A stretch of 64,000 nt of DNA from Lampris incognitus (lineage: Eukaryota > Chordata > Actinopteri > Lampriformes > Lampridae): positions 142,830,085-142,894,084 of the forward strand of contig NC_079211.1 in assembly GCF_029633865.1 (NCBI RefSeq), read 5' to 3'. Below are positions 32,690-46,785 of this stretch, in pieces. Every line of letters begins with the position of its first letter. The first letter of the stretch is position 1. Both the position numbers and the translations under genes were made by a program. A model generated the notes under the pieces. That model did no database searches. It was not told where the DNA came from and worked only from the letters and a program-made list of their open reading frames with translations.

Positions 32690-35485
32690 ATCATCGACAG
32701 CAGGGGCCAGAATCTTCACTTCCCAGCACCAGTCTTCAAGCAAAAGGTCTATAAAAGGTAATTACCCTGAACAGAATCTTGTAACACTGCAGTGCACTGT
32801 GATCTGTTCAAAACATAAGAATGTTTGTTACTGAATGGTAAAGACCGCACAATTTGGGTAATCTGCACGTAATTTGGATATCCTAAGACTACTCAATGAG
32901 TAAATTCACTTGCACAAAGCCAGACACTGGAGAGCCGGTAATCTATAACATCACCGAAGCAATACTTCAATGACAATAAAATGTAATAATATATCCTCAT
33001 ACCAAAAGTCATACTACATACTCTCGTCTTTCTCTCCTCCACAGTACATCAGTGTGGTGGCAGTGCATTGGCGATTAGAGGGCTGGAAAGCACTATTTTA
33101 TCTACGACAGACAGCTATGTATGTTCATTAATACCGAATGAACTGCCCAAGGGCATGAAAATAATTTACTTCAATGCCGAAATCCAGTTGGCATTCCCCT
33201 TTTGATAAAACCAACATGCAGTGACCTCTCCCATAATAAGTTATTTTTTTCCTAAGGTAGAAACCTTTGACGGATTAAGTTTCATCCTGTGATGAGAAAT
33301 TATTTGTCTGTGTTTTCACTGTACGAAGAGGAGACTTGGGGGTGGAAAGACATCGAAACAATGTTCTGGGACGTTGTGTTCCTACACGGCCCGGTTTATA
33401 GCTGTGTGAATGGCAGATGCACTTTTATTGAGCTGATTATCCTCAAGCACGCCGTTCCGCTGCGAGAGGCTCTCGTACCCCGGCTCTGCTACACAGCATT
33501 AGTACTGTCATGGTACAAAGAGCATCGAGGTTCGGGGATTTTCGGGATCCCGGCGAGCGAACCAGCGAGCTGCAGGGTGCATATCATGTTATGAGTTCAA
33601 ATCCTGCACCTGATCTTTGTGATTCCCCCCCCCCCTTTTCCCTCTCTCCATACTCACTCCATCTTTATCTTCCCTCACTGCCCATGGTGTGCAACCTAAT
33701 CAAACAGAAATTGCCTTGAAAATAACCTCTGGAAAGATATTGTCCATTTCCATATACATCTCATTACACCCAACCCCAGTAATGTCTGCATGAAGCACAT
33801 CACTGTTGTCTTTGCAGTTGCAATGTCTCATGTTGTTAAACTTGTTTTCATGTCACGAGCTCCTCTTTTAATATAAAGTGTAAAATTTAATGCACGTTCA
33901 CTGGCTAATGTCGAGCGATCACTTAAAATTCTTGCTTCTAAGCCCCCTTACTGGGGCAGTGACCATTAAGTTGTGAGTTTCTTGTCATTTTCCTTCTTTC
34001 CGATTTAAGAGCTGAGGTCAGAAAGTCCACAACCATTTCTAGGAACACTTATAACAAAACACTCCCGGGCTTCATGCTGAATTTCCATTAAACATGCAGG
34101 GAGTCGAAAAAAAAAAAAACCCTCACTACAAATGGATTCCATGGCAGTGTGTTCTCATTATGGATGCTGCTTCTCCTCAGATATGGTTGAAGTACGTGTT
34201 TTAGAAGGGGGCACTGGTTGTTTCCTGAAACAGATAAAAGAGCCAAATTAATTTGAAAAAAAAAGTGGTGGGGGAAAACATACAGAGGGGCAAGGCTTCT
34301 TCTTTGTAATGGGCAGGATGCTCCAACTGTGTGCCCACTTTACCCCGGCTGCTGTGTTCCCACCCCTCACCTGCTGATCTGGCACTAAACGGGCCCGGAT
34401 GAAATGATCACGCTGTACCTAGGCAGCAGCTTGACTTAAACGGTCTCATGCAGACAGGCTTGTTTTGTTAATAGGGAAGCTTGGAGACAGGCATGTATAC
34501 CACCCTGCTCCTGTTGTGTCTGGAAAGGCTGGATGAAAATTAGAGTCCTTGCATCGTAATTAAAGCGGAAAGTATCTAGCTAGGATGCTGCACAAGTAGG
34601 TGTGGCAACTGTGGTGCATTTTGGAGTTCTCCCCTTACTGCCGACCACCTTAAGTTTTTGTAAAATAATCGGAAACACACACAATTTGGATATTGCATCA
34701 ACTCCGTATTAAAAACACCTACACGAATCTGACCTCGAGCCCCTCTAAATTGTGTTCGTAGTATTGCAGTATAGGTTTTTGAGGAGGACATTAGTGACTG
34801 ATCATCTCTCTGCTTTATGCGGGCTCATCTTTCTCATCATTTTTCCACGACGGCGTCATATCTTACTCAATCATAATCACAAATCAAGAAACAAGGACAC
34901 GCATTGTCACAGATAGGACGCACAACTGCTGTGAACAGAACGATATGGGCTCGTCTTACGTTTGTAGTCGAAGTAGGCCCGGTATTGGCTGCACATTTTC
35001 AGCTGAGCAGCTGAAATGTTCTGAGCTGACTCGTTGACATTTTAAAATAAATGCTTTCGCACTGGTTCAATGGAGCTAAAGCTCATGTGCTTTTAGCTAA
35101 CCAACGACCCAGAAAAGCAAGCTGAAGTTTTATACAAAGACTCATTTGTTTGAGCACATTAAAGGTGATAGAGCACATCTTACTTCCATCTTGGTCGATG
35201 GTGTTTCTGTGAAATCCTACCTCAATTGAAACCGCATGGGCAAAGACAAGTGACAGTATAGGAGGGAGAGACAAAGAGAGACTAGTCATGGGGGTGCAGA
35301 ATGTTTGCAATTTTTTTGAAGAAATGAGGTTTATGTTAGTTTAAAAAAAAAAGAAAAGCAAAACCTTTAACTTCTTAAAAAATCATATATTTTTAGATGC
35401 ACTCAGTCACAAAGATTTTGGAAGGGTCACAACCCTCCTACCCCCACCTTGAATCTAAGCAGATGGTACAGCTAAATTCTAAACT
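32690..35485. other. no gene seen
   Basis: No coding region, element or RNA could be supported. A C-run lies at 33626-33636. Confidence 0.4.
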
Positions 35486-35559
35486 CTTGTGTTAATTAAT
35501 GTATTGTTGCCTCCTCCTCCTCTGTGTATGTCGTGTGGTATGTGTACATGTATTTGTAT

Positions 35560-36075
35560 TCAGAATCCAATTCAAAGATCGGGTGAACACCTATAGAGCT
35601 CTGCATAGTCAGACAGGAACCTGCTGACATTAGAGAGCCACTGCAGCCCGACGTCACCTTTAAAAAGCAGCTCAATGCCCATTTGTTTACACTTGCCTTT
35701 GTGTAATTTTTCCATTTTCTACTCATTTCTGTTATTAGTGTGTTTTATGTCTGCATGTTTATGTTTTATTTCCTCTGTGAAGCACTTTGTGATGTCTCTG
35801 CTCTCAAAAGGTGCTATAGCTTCTTTTAAATCTTGTCTCGAAACTTTTCTTTTTATGAAAGCTTCTACAAATGTTTGATATTTGTTTTTATTTATTTACA
35901 GTTTTTATTTTTACTCTTACTTATTTTTGTAACCTTATTTTATGGTTTTATTTGTTAGCGCTTTTTGTTTTATTCTCTTACAATTTTTTTTTGTGATTTT
36001 TAACAATTTTATCCTGTTCTGTGAAGCACTTTGTAACTTTAAAGTGCTATAAAAAAGTTTATTGTTATTATCATA
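35560..36075 (+). mobile_element. L2-clade LINE 3' ends, two joined pieces
   Basis: The first piece is an ORF2 C-terminus and tail: AAAAAGCAGCTCAATGCCCA, then TGTGAAGCACTTTGTGATG. The second starts about 35815: CTTCTTTTAAATCTTGTCTC and GAAAGCTTCTACAAATGTTT, ending AAGTGCTATAAAAAAG. It matches the tail of the L2 in IDO intron 1 (10140-10320) closely. Confidence 0.7.
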
Positions 36076-36079
36076 TAAA

Positions 36080-36290
36080 GTTACCTTCTTACTTATACTT
36101 TCTTACTTAGTACTTACTTATGCTTACTTACTTAATTACTTACATATACTTATACTTAGTTACTTTTACTTAGTTACTTAGTTATTTGCTTACTGTATGT
36201 GAGGCTCTGTACAAAAGGTGAACACAAATAGCCTCTTGCGAGGTCAGTAAAGTATCTTATCGATCTATCTATCTATATATCTACCGATCT
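36080..36290 (+). repeat. degenerate (TTAC)n and (ATCT)n tracts
   Basis: Interrupted TTAC/ACTT units at 36080-36195, then a LINE-tail-like AAAGTATCTTATCGATCTAT stretch at 36248-36285. Confidence 0.8.
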
Positions 36291-36410
36291 ATATGTGAGA
36301 CTAAAGGTCAGTTTGTGAGTCAGGGAGTTAAAAGCCAGGTTCATGAGCTGCTTCACATCTAAAACATTAATATATGAGTTTTACCACAGACCCTTAATGT
36401 ATGCATTTTC

Positions 36411-36540
36411 AAATAATAATTTTATTTATATAGCACTTTTCTAAAGTGCTTTTACAAAGAAATAAAAACCAGAAAAGGCAAAAATAAGAACAAGACCAAA
36501 CAAGTAAGAATAAAAATAAAAACGGTAGGAATAATGTTAG
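36411..36540 (-). repeat. L2 LINE 3' tail, inverted
   Basis: TTTATTTATATAGCACTTTT and TAAAGTGCTTTTACAAAG are the reverse complement of the L2 tail seen at 10200-10320. Confidence 0.65.
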
Positions 36541-39500
36541 GGGCCTAACCAAAAGTTTACTCTGAAGCTAAGAAAAACCTGAGCACTTTGCCTCACTTAA
36601 TTGTACATGGTGAAGAACGCTTCTCATTTGTCACAATCACTTTTGAAGGTATCTAGACACACCTGGCTGGGTTTTTGTATTCAGCTGTATTTGGCCTGCT
36701 ATTCTGACACAGAACCAATGAGTGGACTCAGATTGAAAATGGAGTCATTAAATCTTGCAGCTGATGTCAGGAGTAAAATAGAAGGCTATTATTTCCCTCA
36801 AGGGAAAATAACGCGAGTAAAGAGTCTGCCACACCGAGGGAGCTGATAGCATTTTTCCTGTGGATAGGAAAATGGAGCAGGCCCTGTCCTCCACCGCTGG
36901 TGGGAACATCTGTCAGCAAGCCACAGTCGAGTCACATTAACTACCAGTTTTCCCACAATCTGGCATTTATTAGAAGAGGTAGTAGAAACCCTTGAATCAG
37001 GTAAATCTGAACTGCCCCACAGAAAGAACAACAAACAGTGCCTTAATTCATACAGGAAGGTCTAAAAATATCTCCGTGCAGCATAATGTCAAGAAAGGCA
37101 TTCAGTTCCTCACCCATTAGAAAAGTTTATCTACATCTTGAGTAAGCTACACAAAATCTCTGACAGCAGGTAGTGGTGCAAAGATCTCAGACTAATGTTT
37201 AGACAGATTGAAACGAGCGAAATTCTGCGTCTGCAAAATCCCTATGCTTCCCCCCATCTCAGCTTTTAATTTATGTTCAAATGGGACTGACAAACCAAAG
37301 CTGAAGCTGTGTCTAAGGCGATACATAGCTACACGGCAGAAATTTGCAAAACGGTGCCGAGATATATTGCATGGCTTCGGTCCAGTTTGGCCGGGCAGAT
37401 GTCCTGTGACTCAACAGGTACACAGTGATGATCGACAGGCCTTTGTACTCGCAGGCCTGCGGAGAGACTCATACTCAGTCAACCCCGACCACTTCCACCC
37501 CGTTATAAGAGGGGATTGTAACGTTGAGTCACAGCAAGCCAGGAGGGAAGGATATTTCCCACTTACCAAATTACTCATTGTAGTTTGTTGGGAATGATGT
37601 TTGGCCAAGATTAAAGTCACTGTTAGACCTTGGCTGTATCATTTCCTGTCTCTCTCCAAACAGTCTGTCGTGAGTATGACGGTGGTCCTTAAAAAGATCT
37701 CAAAGTTGTCCTAATGTTGCCATAATAATAATAATACTAGAGCTTTAGTCTCTCTATCTATTGGTCTTTCTATTTTTTTTTTTTTATCTTTTGGCACTAA
37801 AGTGAGTCACTGTAAAGCGGTGAAAACCTGCTCTGATATAACGTTTAAAAAAAAAAAAGAAAAAAAGATGTTCTTTCATGAAGTCTTGCTCAATCCTGAA
37901 CATTATGGTTGACCCTCAGTTGTAACTATTTTTGCTGTAGTATCTGATGCTAAAGGTTTTTTTATAAGCTTGGTCGGACATGTTGGCCATAACAGTGTCG
38001 CTTCTTATTCAGACCTGCAGCTACCCACCTCACATTTTCTACAGTTGTCTGCTATGGCAGCTACGTAAAATGCTATCAGCTTTCTTGGGAAAGTCTACCC
38101 AATAATAACCTTGGAAATTAGAAACTGCGTTGGATAGTCACTAGTTCACTATCGTTTTAAAGACACCAGCAAGATGGCACCAAAAATGACATTCTTTGCA
38201 TATAAATCTTTGGGACAGTAGCTCAAAGGGACCAAAATAGATGCTCAGCGTAGTTTAAGACTCGGTTTCTAATCTTAATTTTGGGTGGATTTAACATTGG
38301 AGGATACTTTAGTCCTTATATTTCTCTTAATGGGACCGATTTTCTTAACATTCTTGTGCAGGTATCTCCGTAACATCGTTCACCTTTAAGGGGATCCCAT
38401 ACACCATGGGCTTTATTGCCGTAATCTGTAGCATCATCACCATCATCATCATCATCATCATGCATCACCAGGGGACCCCCGAATGCTCAGGCAAAATGCT
38501 TCTTTTCAGCACTGAGCAAACAGGGGTGGTATCCAATGTCATCTGTATGAAGATAGCATTTCCAGTTTGGTGGAGTGCAGAAAGCAGCTGCATGTCCCGG
38601 AGAGGCTGGAGAGAGCTTCTGGGATGTTAGTACCTACTGATCGGTTCAGATATGAGCAAGTGAGGATTGAACCGCTTTCCAAACACATGGGAGCCCACTT
38701 AAGTGAAGTGTGAAAGAGAGAGACTGTATAATCCAGACAGGAGGGCCGGGCATTTCATACTGTTTATGTTGCCGTTTTAACATATCCTACCAGAGGAATC
38801 GACTCTCTGCGCAAGAGAGTGGTCCCTTGAAAAGCTGTCTAAATATGCGTGTGAACAGAGAAGAAGTACACAAAGGAAGAAACACGGGGGGAAACAATGC
38901 AGCAACAGCAACAAGGGGAAATGAAGTCAAACGAACAGGAGGTTCGGCGACTTCCTGTGCGAGATTCGAATGATTAGTGTTGACCTTGAGTGCTGGAGAG
39001 AGCAGGTGTTCACAGGGATGTAGTCTTGTGGGGTTTTTTTCTCACCCATATAAACACTGATTGTGCCCATCTAGTTTCTGAAGTAAACAATTTCCAAAAA
39101 CAAGTTTCAGGGAAATAAGGATTCAGAGAAATGACGCTGGGATATAAATAAATAAACAAACCCAACAGCTTGAATGCTCAGTGCAAGTGTAAAACCAGGG
39201 GGGGGGGGGTCTATGCAACGGATTCAAACATTGGCTTAATATTGACCTATAACTGATCTGCTGTTCCATAAGAAAAAAAATGTGGCAATGTCATTTTCTG
39301 TTTTATTCACCAACAACTGAGCCATAGCCACCCTTCCCAATACCAGCTTTATGAGTAGATCATCCTCATCCTTAATCATAAAAATCCAGACTTTCCAGAG
39401 AACACACATAAAGTTTATGGGATACTAAACTGAGTTAACAGCGGTCCTAATATTTACCAAAATAACCTCTGCTCTCCAGGAAGGTTAAGCTTAAAACTCC

Positions 39501-40890
39501 TGGCACCCAGTGTTGTGATTGGGAACAGCAAATGAATGCCAGACTTTTGCACCCTGTAAAAGGCTTACATGCAAAAACGTTACGTTACACACACACACAC
39601 GCACACACAGACAAAAGTGATCCTCAAGCATAAACGACATCGCCGTACAACTGAGATTATTTTTGCATCCTATCCTGGCTGTGATTTTTGTTGAGGTTTT
39701 GTAATCGCTTAGTGGGCTAGACAAATTCTAATTACTACACAACCATTAGACTTTCAAGTGATGGTGCTCACTACATATTGGGACTTTAAAGAGAAGGGGA
39801 AAAAAAAAGATGGGTGGTGACCATCTCCGTGACTTGGGTGATCTGCCTCCTACAATTTAACAATATTGAAAAAGTCCGATGAATTTGCTGGGTTTGTTTT
39901 TTGTTTTGTTTTGTTTTTGTTTTATTTGATGCATTCCCCATCCCTTATTTACCCCATATTTAATTTTTATTCACTTTTAATTACTATTAATTGCCATTGT
40001 TTAATTTTTCCATTGTGCTTTACAAATAAACAAATGTGTTAATCGTTACGTATAACTGTTTGGGCAAAACCGTTCTTGACTACTGTTGCGGAGGATTTTC
40101 AGAACGCTGCGGGCATGGCGGCAAATACGCCATTGACAGGGAATGGACTAATCCTATCTGAGCTATTTTTAAAAATCTATTAATGCCCCCCCCCACCTTT
40201 CCGTTTGTGTGGATTACCATGCAAAGGCCACATTAGCCCACGTTAGGTTGAAATATTCAACATATTTGGAAAACATTTGCCTCCGTTCAGCACTGACTTT
40301 GGATTTCCACACATCATACCACAGTATGGGAGATTAACTTCCACCGAGATTATTTCTGTTTCCATATACGCTGTTATTGCGCCGGCCGAGTCAGACGTTT
40401 GACATTCAACGCACAGTTACAAAATTTTCTTTATAGCCTCTGAAAGATGATGAGATAATGGAAGTAAAATGCAAATCGGCGTCCGACGTTTGACATTCTC
40501 CGACTATGTCAGAATATAGCGTGAGAAGTCGGCGGCGTGGAAAGGTCCGCAGATTACGTGATGGTTGTGAGAGCAGGAATGCAAGGGCCGGTTACAGTAA
40601 GCACTTTCACCTCAAAGAGCTAATGATGAAGACATCAAAAACATGGGGAGACCACTGCAAACGATGTGACTCCGCTCACACACGGCTGGCACAAAGGCAG
40701 CTTTATGGCTGCGCACAGGTGGTCCTTTAAAGTTTAAAAACATCCACTATGGAGCTGGCAAGTGGCTTTGCACTGACTCATCTTCACCTGAGAAATGACC
40801 TATATGCACCTGCATGCACACACGCATATATGGAGGCTGTTAAGGGCTGGAATACAGGCGGATGCCAACATGTGGGCGCTCGTTTGCAAC
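36541..40890. other. no gene seen
   Basis: Unique-looking sequence with an (ATC)n patch (38433-38460), a G-run (39199-39209) and a short CA patch (39589-39607). No exon or element supported. Confidence 0.4.
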
Positions 40891-40904
40891 AACGTGAATG
40901 GACT

Positions 40905-41010
40905 TCCACACCCGCACACATGCACACACATATGCATGCATGCAAGTATGCACACACGTGTGCATGCATGCACACATGCACACACATGCACACACACGCA
41001 CACACACACA
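40905..41010 (+). repeat. alternating CA/TGCA repeat
   Basis: Mix of CACACA and TGCATGCATG units; potential Z-DNA-forming, not coding. Confidence 0.85.
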
Positions 41011-44000
41011 GAATTAACCAGATATCGTCATAGTTTCAGCAATAGAGATGCCAGACATTGGCGAGCTGTGATAATGGAGGGCCATCGGTTACTACAGGGT
41101 TTAAAGAGGAGTTGATGTTTTGGCTTTTTGGGAGTTAGGAGCTGGAAACTGTTCTCGAGCAGGCAACTAGCGAGAGGCATGTCCGTGGAAAGAAAACGAG
41201 TGATATTTCTAACCGAACGGGCTGGTTATCATCCCAGACACAACAATGCTTCCCAGGACCTGAGCTGTTTACAAGCCCATGAATTTCTTAATGGAAAATA
41301 TTTGCCCCCAACATAGTCATTGCCAGTGCAGGGGTCTGTTTCTGCGAGCATGCCTCTCCTTTTCCACATAAAACCACTGTCTCGAAATTGTGCAGTTTTC
41401 AATTAAACTTCCTTTGAGCTATCACGTCTCCCCCCCAAGTCACTGGCTCTGGGTAGTAAAACGCTGACATGAAGAGGAGTTGAGAAAAATAGCAAAACAC
41501 TGTATTCAAATAACGTCTGCACATCGTTGCGCTATGTTCACATGAGAAAAAAAAAAGGGAAAAAAAAAAAGAAAAACTACATTCATTCTTACTGGATCAG
41601 TGCATGAATTGTTCAGCCGAAAAAGACAACTCTTTTTCCATTACTTATTTTACTAGTCATTATGTGTTTGAACAGCGGTGTTATTTCAACTCTTAGCAAA
41701 GTGGACAGAACATTCAAGAGGCTTATTCATGAGCGCAATAAGAAAATTCTTGTGGGATCGGCAGACTTAAGTTCAAAATGCTCTGCTTTACTCAATGAAT
41801 TCAACAGAGTTTCGACCACTAAAGAGCAGGCTTCAAACAACTCGCCCTCTAATTTGTCTGGGCAGCCAATGAAAGGCTTATTATATGCTATTTGAATTAA
41901 ATACTCTCACAATTAACATTTTGCTATGATACAATACTGCAGATAGAGCTCACTACTCGGTTAAGGGGCACTTCACCCAAAAAAAAAATCTCTCAAAAAA
42001 AAAAATACTCCATAAAGTGCAAGCCAAAATAGCCGCAGTACCGCAAAATGTGCACAAAAATGACATTAAAAAAGGGGACGATGTCTCGTTTTGAAGCTGT
42101 AGGAATTCTTCTTTTTTTTTTTCCGAAAAGAATTTTTGTCCAATTTTAAATATCACATTGCATGGCAACAGCTGCTGTGATGACATCCATTTTCAAATCA
42201 TAGGGTCAAGGGTGTGCAATTGTGCTACCTTCCAGTACTTGGGCTGATTCCTGTTCAAACTGGATATTCACAATGGGGCACGTTATATCGTATCTGCCTT
42301 CTGGTAAAAGCCTCATGCTTGCTCGCCCATAAAGTTTTATGGTGATAAGAGTTACAACATCCACTTTTATGCATATTCTCGAATCCCAAATCAGACCTAA
42401 ATTGTCAAAGTGCTTGTATAAAACCTTTAATTTCTTTAAATTTCTTTGAAAATACTTGAGAAAAGGCTCGAGCAAATTTCCTGAGAGAATAGCACCAGGC
42501 GCAATAAATAATTATTTTTTTTTGTCGTTGCTTTAACATACCACCATTAAATCCACATTGGTTGCATAGTGTGATGGCTATGGGAGAATGACACACACCA
42601 AATCAGTTCCACTAAAGCCTTGCTTTGTCTGCTGCCAGGCACGAAACTCGCTCAGGATATAAAAACAGGGATTACTCTATGGCAGATTTTTCACATTTCT
42701 GAATTCAGTAAACAATAAATGTCAAAGTATAGCAATTCTGTGAACATAGGGAGCTGCGGCTTGTTTACAAATGCATGTGTCTTGTTGCAGCGTTAATGAC
42801 GAAAAGTAAGAAAAGCACCCCGGGTTTGTTTGCGACGCTGATGTAAAAAAGTTACCTTGTGCTGCTTTAAATTTGCAAGCTGTCTCCAATTCACAGCTTC
42901 AAGATGACCGATTACACAATCCAATCATGTTTTTGTCATCATTATGGCATCTAATTTGCTTTCCAGAAATACAGTGTTGCTGTGGTACTACAGTATGAGC
43001 CACAGGAAGCCTTGAAGGGGTAACTCACCCCATTTAAGAGAATTTTAATCCACTTTCCCTCATTAACATACTGTAATGATGACTGTTTGACGCGTGTCTT
43101 CAAGTCAGGGAAGCCAACACCACCCTATTTTTACATGAGGCTGATTAGAAATAACGGGATGCTGAAGCACAACCTTTGGTCTGCTGGTGCCACCAGTACC
43201 TAAAGACCATGCAAGAACACAAACAGCAATACAGTACTGGGTACACAAGTAGACAATCAATACCAAGGGGGAAAAAATGAATTTCCAAAAACCAGATACA
43301 AGACAAGCGAGAGTGAAAGATAATAATGTGGTTTTGCATTACTCACCGACAAAAAGAACTAACTTAAGATCATGACGGAGGGCCAATGTTGCAGAAAAAG
43401 CTAGAGGTGGATGCAGAGGAGGCATGACATCTTGCATCTGCAGACATACCAAAGAGCAAACAGGGGTCCACTGAGGACGCGTTACACATTCCTTACAGAG
43501 CACTGAACCATTCTTAGGTCCTGCTTTCCATGCATGCAATGCTAAGATATCTGTCATCCTAGACAGGAATGCAAACACTCTCACTAACAAATACCAGAAC
43601 AGGGCCCAATGAAATATTACTTCTTGTAATCTGATGGACTGATAATTAACTGAGGCTTTGCACGCAGTAACAAGTCAGTTGGAATAATGATAATCAGCAT
43701 CACTGTGGGTGTAAGTTGTTCATGCCAGGTGTATTAGGAGTAAAAACAAGGCAACAAGTGTGGGCTCGAAGCGTTTTCCTAGTTTTGGTTAGCCGAAAAG
43801 CCCTCCCAAATCAGCGATTAAGGCTGTGGGAGAACATCGGTTGAAGTTTGTGCGAGGTGCCTACAATTGGATTTTATGACTGATAATTAATACATCACAG
43901 TTCCAGGGCTTTAAAGAGCTCTCCAACAGGGCAGTCTAAATTTTAAAATGTCCTGAAGAACTGAATGTAGAACTGCCAAGAAAGCTCACATGAACGGTTA

Positions 44001-44935
44001 TAGGGACCCCTCTTGTTTTTTCGCTATTTGCCCCAGCAGTTGTGTATTCTGTGTGGTTTATATTTAAGTTACATAAACCCACAAGACCAAAGTGCCTCAC
44101 TACAGGAGTCATACAGGCAGCACTTATTTGCTTGGCTTTGACCCACATATACACCAGCCCTGCAAAAAAATACCTTTGGCAAAACTCTTCTGGCCCCTTT
44201 TATCTAAATCTAATGAGGGAAGATAGTAAGGAGGAAATTGGTTTCACACTGAAATTTCCAAAATAGACCTCGTAAAACCGCTGGAGGTTCTTGGAAATAT
44301 GTACTGTACTCATACCCTTGCAATTAGCCGCCTTTACAAGCACACACACGTCACATTCAAGAAACTGTTATTCCGAGGATGACAAAGACATAATAATTGT
44401 TTCATAGAATGAACAAATAACTAATAAATAACATTTACTGAGCATTTACTATTTGCAGAGTAGTGTCCTTCCACCAATTCACCCAATGTTCACCCCCGCC
44501 CTAAAGTGATAGCACATAGGATGGTTGCATTTTATTGTGTGCAATGGTAATTGCTAAAATATCTAATTTAATACTTGAATTTGTCTCTGTACTGACTTTA
44601 CACCCATCTGTGTAATGTGCAATGCTGCCAGCAAAACTTCATCTCGACAGTTAAAATGCTCCGTTGAAGTGATGCAGTTGATGTAATATTATCATAATGA
44701 CATGATAATAATGACATTAAACTAATTCAATTGAAAGAGGAGGGGTGAATGATAGGAGAAAACAAATATCTGAGCTTGTCTGTTATGTCTACATTCTTTC
44801 TCTTTGTGACACCTTTTATCTTTCTTACCTCCTTAAATCACTTGTAATGTCCATTTTCTTTTTGCAGCAACAAATGTGGGGAGGCTCGGACCCAGTCTTG
44901 CTTCACTTTGCCTGCATGTCCCCGACTCCTGAGGT
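41011..44935. other. no gene seen
   Basis: 41963-42190 may hold a small A-rich repeat starting TTAAGGGGCACTTCACCC, but a matching right end was not found. No coding region. Confidence 0.4.
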
Positions 44936-45060
44936 TTTGATAATAATAATGATGATAATAATACATATCATTTCTGTAGCGCTTTTCAAGGTACACAAAG
45001 ACGCTTTGCATAAGTTAAAATAAACATAAAAGCAACACACCAAAAACATGTAACACACAA
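44936..45060 (-). repeat. LINE-type 3' tail, inverted
   Basis: (ATA/ATG)n followed by TTTCTGTAGCGCTTTTCAAG and CAAAGACGCTTTGCATAA is the inverted AAGCGCTTTG...AAAGCGCTATATAAAT tail type. Confidence 0.45.
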
Positions 45061-45064
45061 TATC

Positions 45065-45190
45065 ATCCATCCATTCATCCATTATCCAAACTGCTTATCC
45101 TGCTCTCAGGATCACGGGATGCTGGATCCTATCCCTGCAGTCATTGGGCGGGGAGACACCCTTGACAGGCCACCAGAACATCACATAGGG

Positions 45191-45229
<39 letters not shown>

Positions 45230-45461
45230 ACACCTAAGGACAATCTAGTACGGCCGATTCACCTGACCTACATGTCTTTGGACTGTGGGAGAAAACCGGA
45301 GCACCCGGAGGAAACCCGCTCAGACACAGGGAGAACATGCAAACCCCACACAGAGGACGATCCGGGACGACCCCCAAGGTTGGACGACCCCGGGGCTCAA
45401 ACCCAGGACCTTCTTGCGGTGAGGTGACCGCGCTAACCACTGCGCCACCGTGCTGCCCACA
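45065..45461 (-). mobile_element. tRNA-headed SINE type A with (CA)n
   Basis: Full length, minus strand. The 3' end complement is CATCCATTATCCAAACTGCT, with the internal CA tract at 45194-45231. The head complement contains CGCTAACCACTGCGCCACC (about 45434-45453). Confidence 0.85.
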
Positions 45462-45594
45462 CAATATCAGAATGGTGCAGTCTTACATACGTGTGTTTGG
45501 AGAGACTTCCGGGGAGGGGGGGGGGCAGCTATAGAGAAGGCTCTGTCACTTGATGGATTGATGGAAATTGCAGGACAATTTCACTATTGTTGTC

Positions 45595-46030
45595 AATCAA
45601 TCGATCAATCAATTTTATTCATATTACACTTTTCATACCATAAAATGCAATGTAAAGTGCTTCACAGGAAAAATGAGACAACAAACCAGTAACGGAAGAC
45701 ACACAATTAAGACAACGTAGGTGTGCAATGAAATGAATTAAAAACATAAAATATTACATCAAATAAAAGCAGTAATAAAAAAAAAACCATTTTAACTTCC
45801 TAATTAAAACATTCCATTGAAACCAGCCCTCGGATCCTCTGGCAGACTATTCCAAAGGCTGGGGCCATATATGCCAGAAGAGCAGATCAGATTTCCTAGC
45901 TTTGTGTTTTGGTTTGGCCAACGAGTTGCTACCCGAAGATCTGACGGCCCTGTTAGGTGTGTATTGTAAAAGAAGATCAGATAAATAGGAGGGGGTTAAG
46001 GCCTAATAGATTTTACATGAGGTCACATCA
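45595..46030 (-). repeat. unclassified LINE/SINE-derived repeat
   Basis: Starts with (ATCA)n and TTTTATTCATATTACACTTT, and includes GGCAGACTATTCCAAAGGCT. This is a recurrent teleost repeat text; family not assigned. Confidence 0.45.
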
Positions 46031-46289
46031 CAGAATGTCTGCGATTTTCAGAGACCTACACTGACTGTCTGTGTGGCTTGGGTGGCCTGCAAGCAATTTT
46101 GACTGTTTCCAAATTTCATTTTTGGGAGTTTTTAATAATTTCTTGTAGCAGTGAGATAACCTATAGACCTCTAAAATATTACAAACTTTCTCAGTGAATT
46201 TGCAAATCTTGCACAGGTAGAATTAACTTGCTATATTCTTGGTGAGATCCAGTATTCAGGTACATAAGTATGGTGCTCTTACAGTCTCC

Positions 46290-46460
46290 TGGGTTGAGAA
46301 ATTGAACTGAATCTCCCAATCTTACACATCTGTTACTGGACCAACTCGCACACTCCATCATACACTTGATCTACGACTTTGGGTCCGACTTCCAGACAGT
46401 TCAGATATTAGGAATTTATTTGTTTCTGACCACTTTGATGTTGTTTTTAGCACTACCCAC
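46290..46460 (+). mobile_element. L2 LINE endonuclease fragment
   Basis: The frame from 46341 reads HTLDLRLWVRLP and SDIRNLFVSDHFDVVFSTT. VSDHFDVVF is the C-terminal SDH catalytic region of the apurinic-like endonuclease. Isolated piece with no RT attached. Confidence 0.65.
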
Positions 46461-46785
46461 CCCTCTCCCACGAGTCAGCATCAGGCCCCGATGCAGGATG
46501 GTCAAAGCGGGCCCGGGCCTGCCCGTGCCCACCACAATCTGATGCAACATGACGTTGTGTCAGTAGCGAATAAAAGAAGTGAAAGCACGCAGCTTTAAAA
46601 TGACCACCAACAGCGTAACGCGCCGCATAGTTGACGCCTAAATGAAACGATTTCTAGGAAAAACAGACCACCGTGCCACAAAAGAGGAGTCATAATAGCA
46701 AGGCCGAGATGGCGGTAGACTAGCTTACTTAACACAATCTGATACCGGAGTGTGACAGGTCGGAAGGATGAATGGTGCATTCACA

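Noticed and set aside
32407..32834. Long Cys-Val and Thr-His reading frames (also near 14.3, 26.8, 40.9 and 56.6 kb)
   Set aside because: Translations of CA/GT microsatellites, not genes.
44876..44933. Possible exon after a strong acceptor (TTTCTTTTTGCAG)
   Set aside because: The following donor (GAG|GTTTTG) is weak and the 20-residue peptide matches nothing I know.
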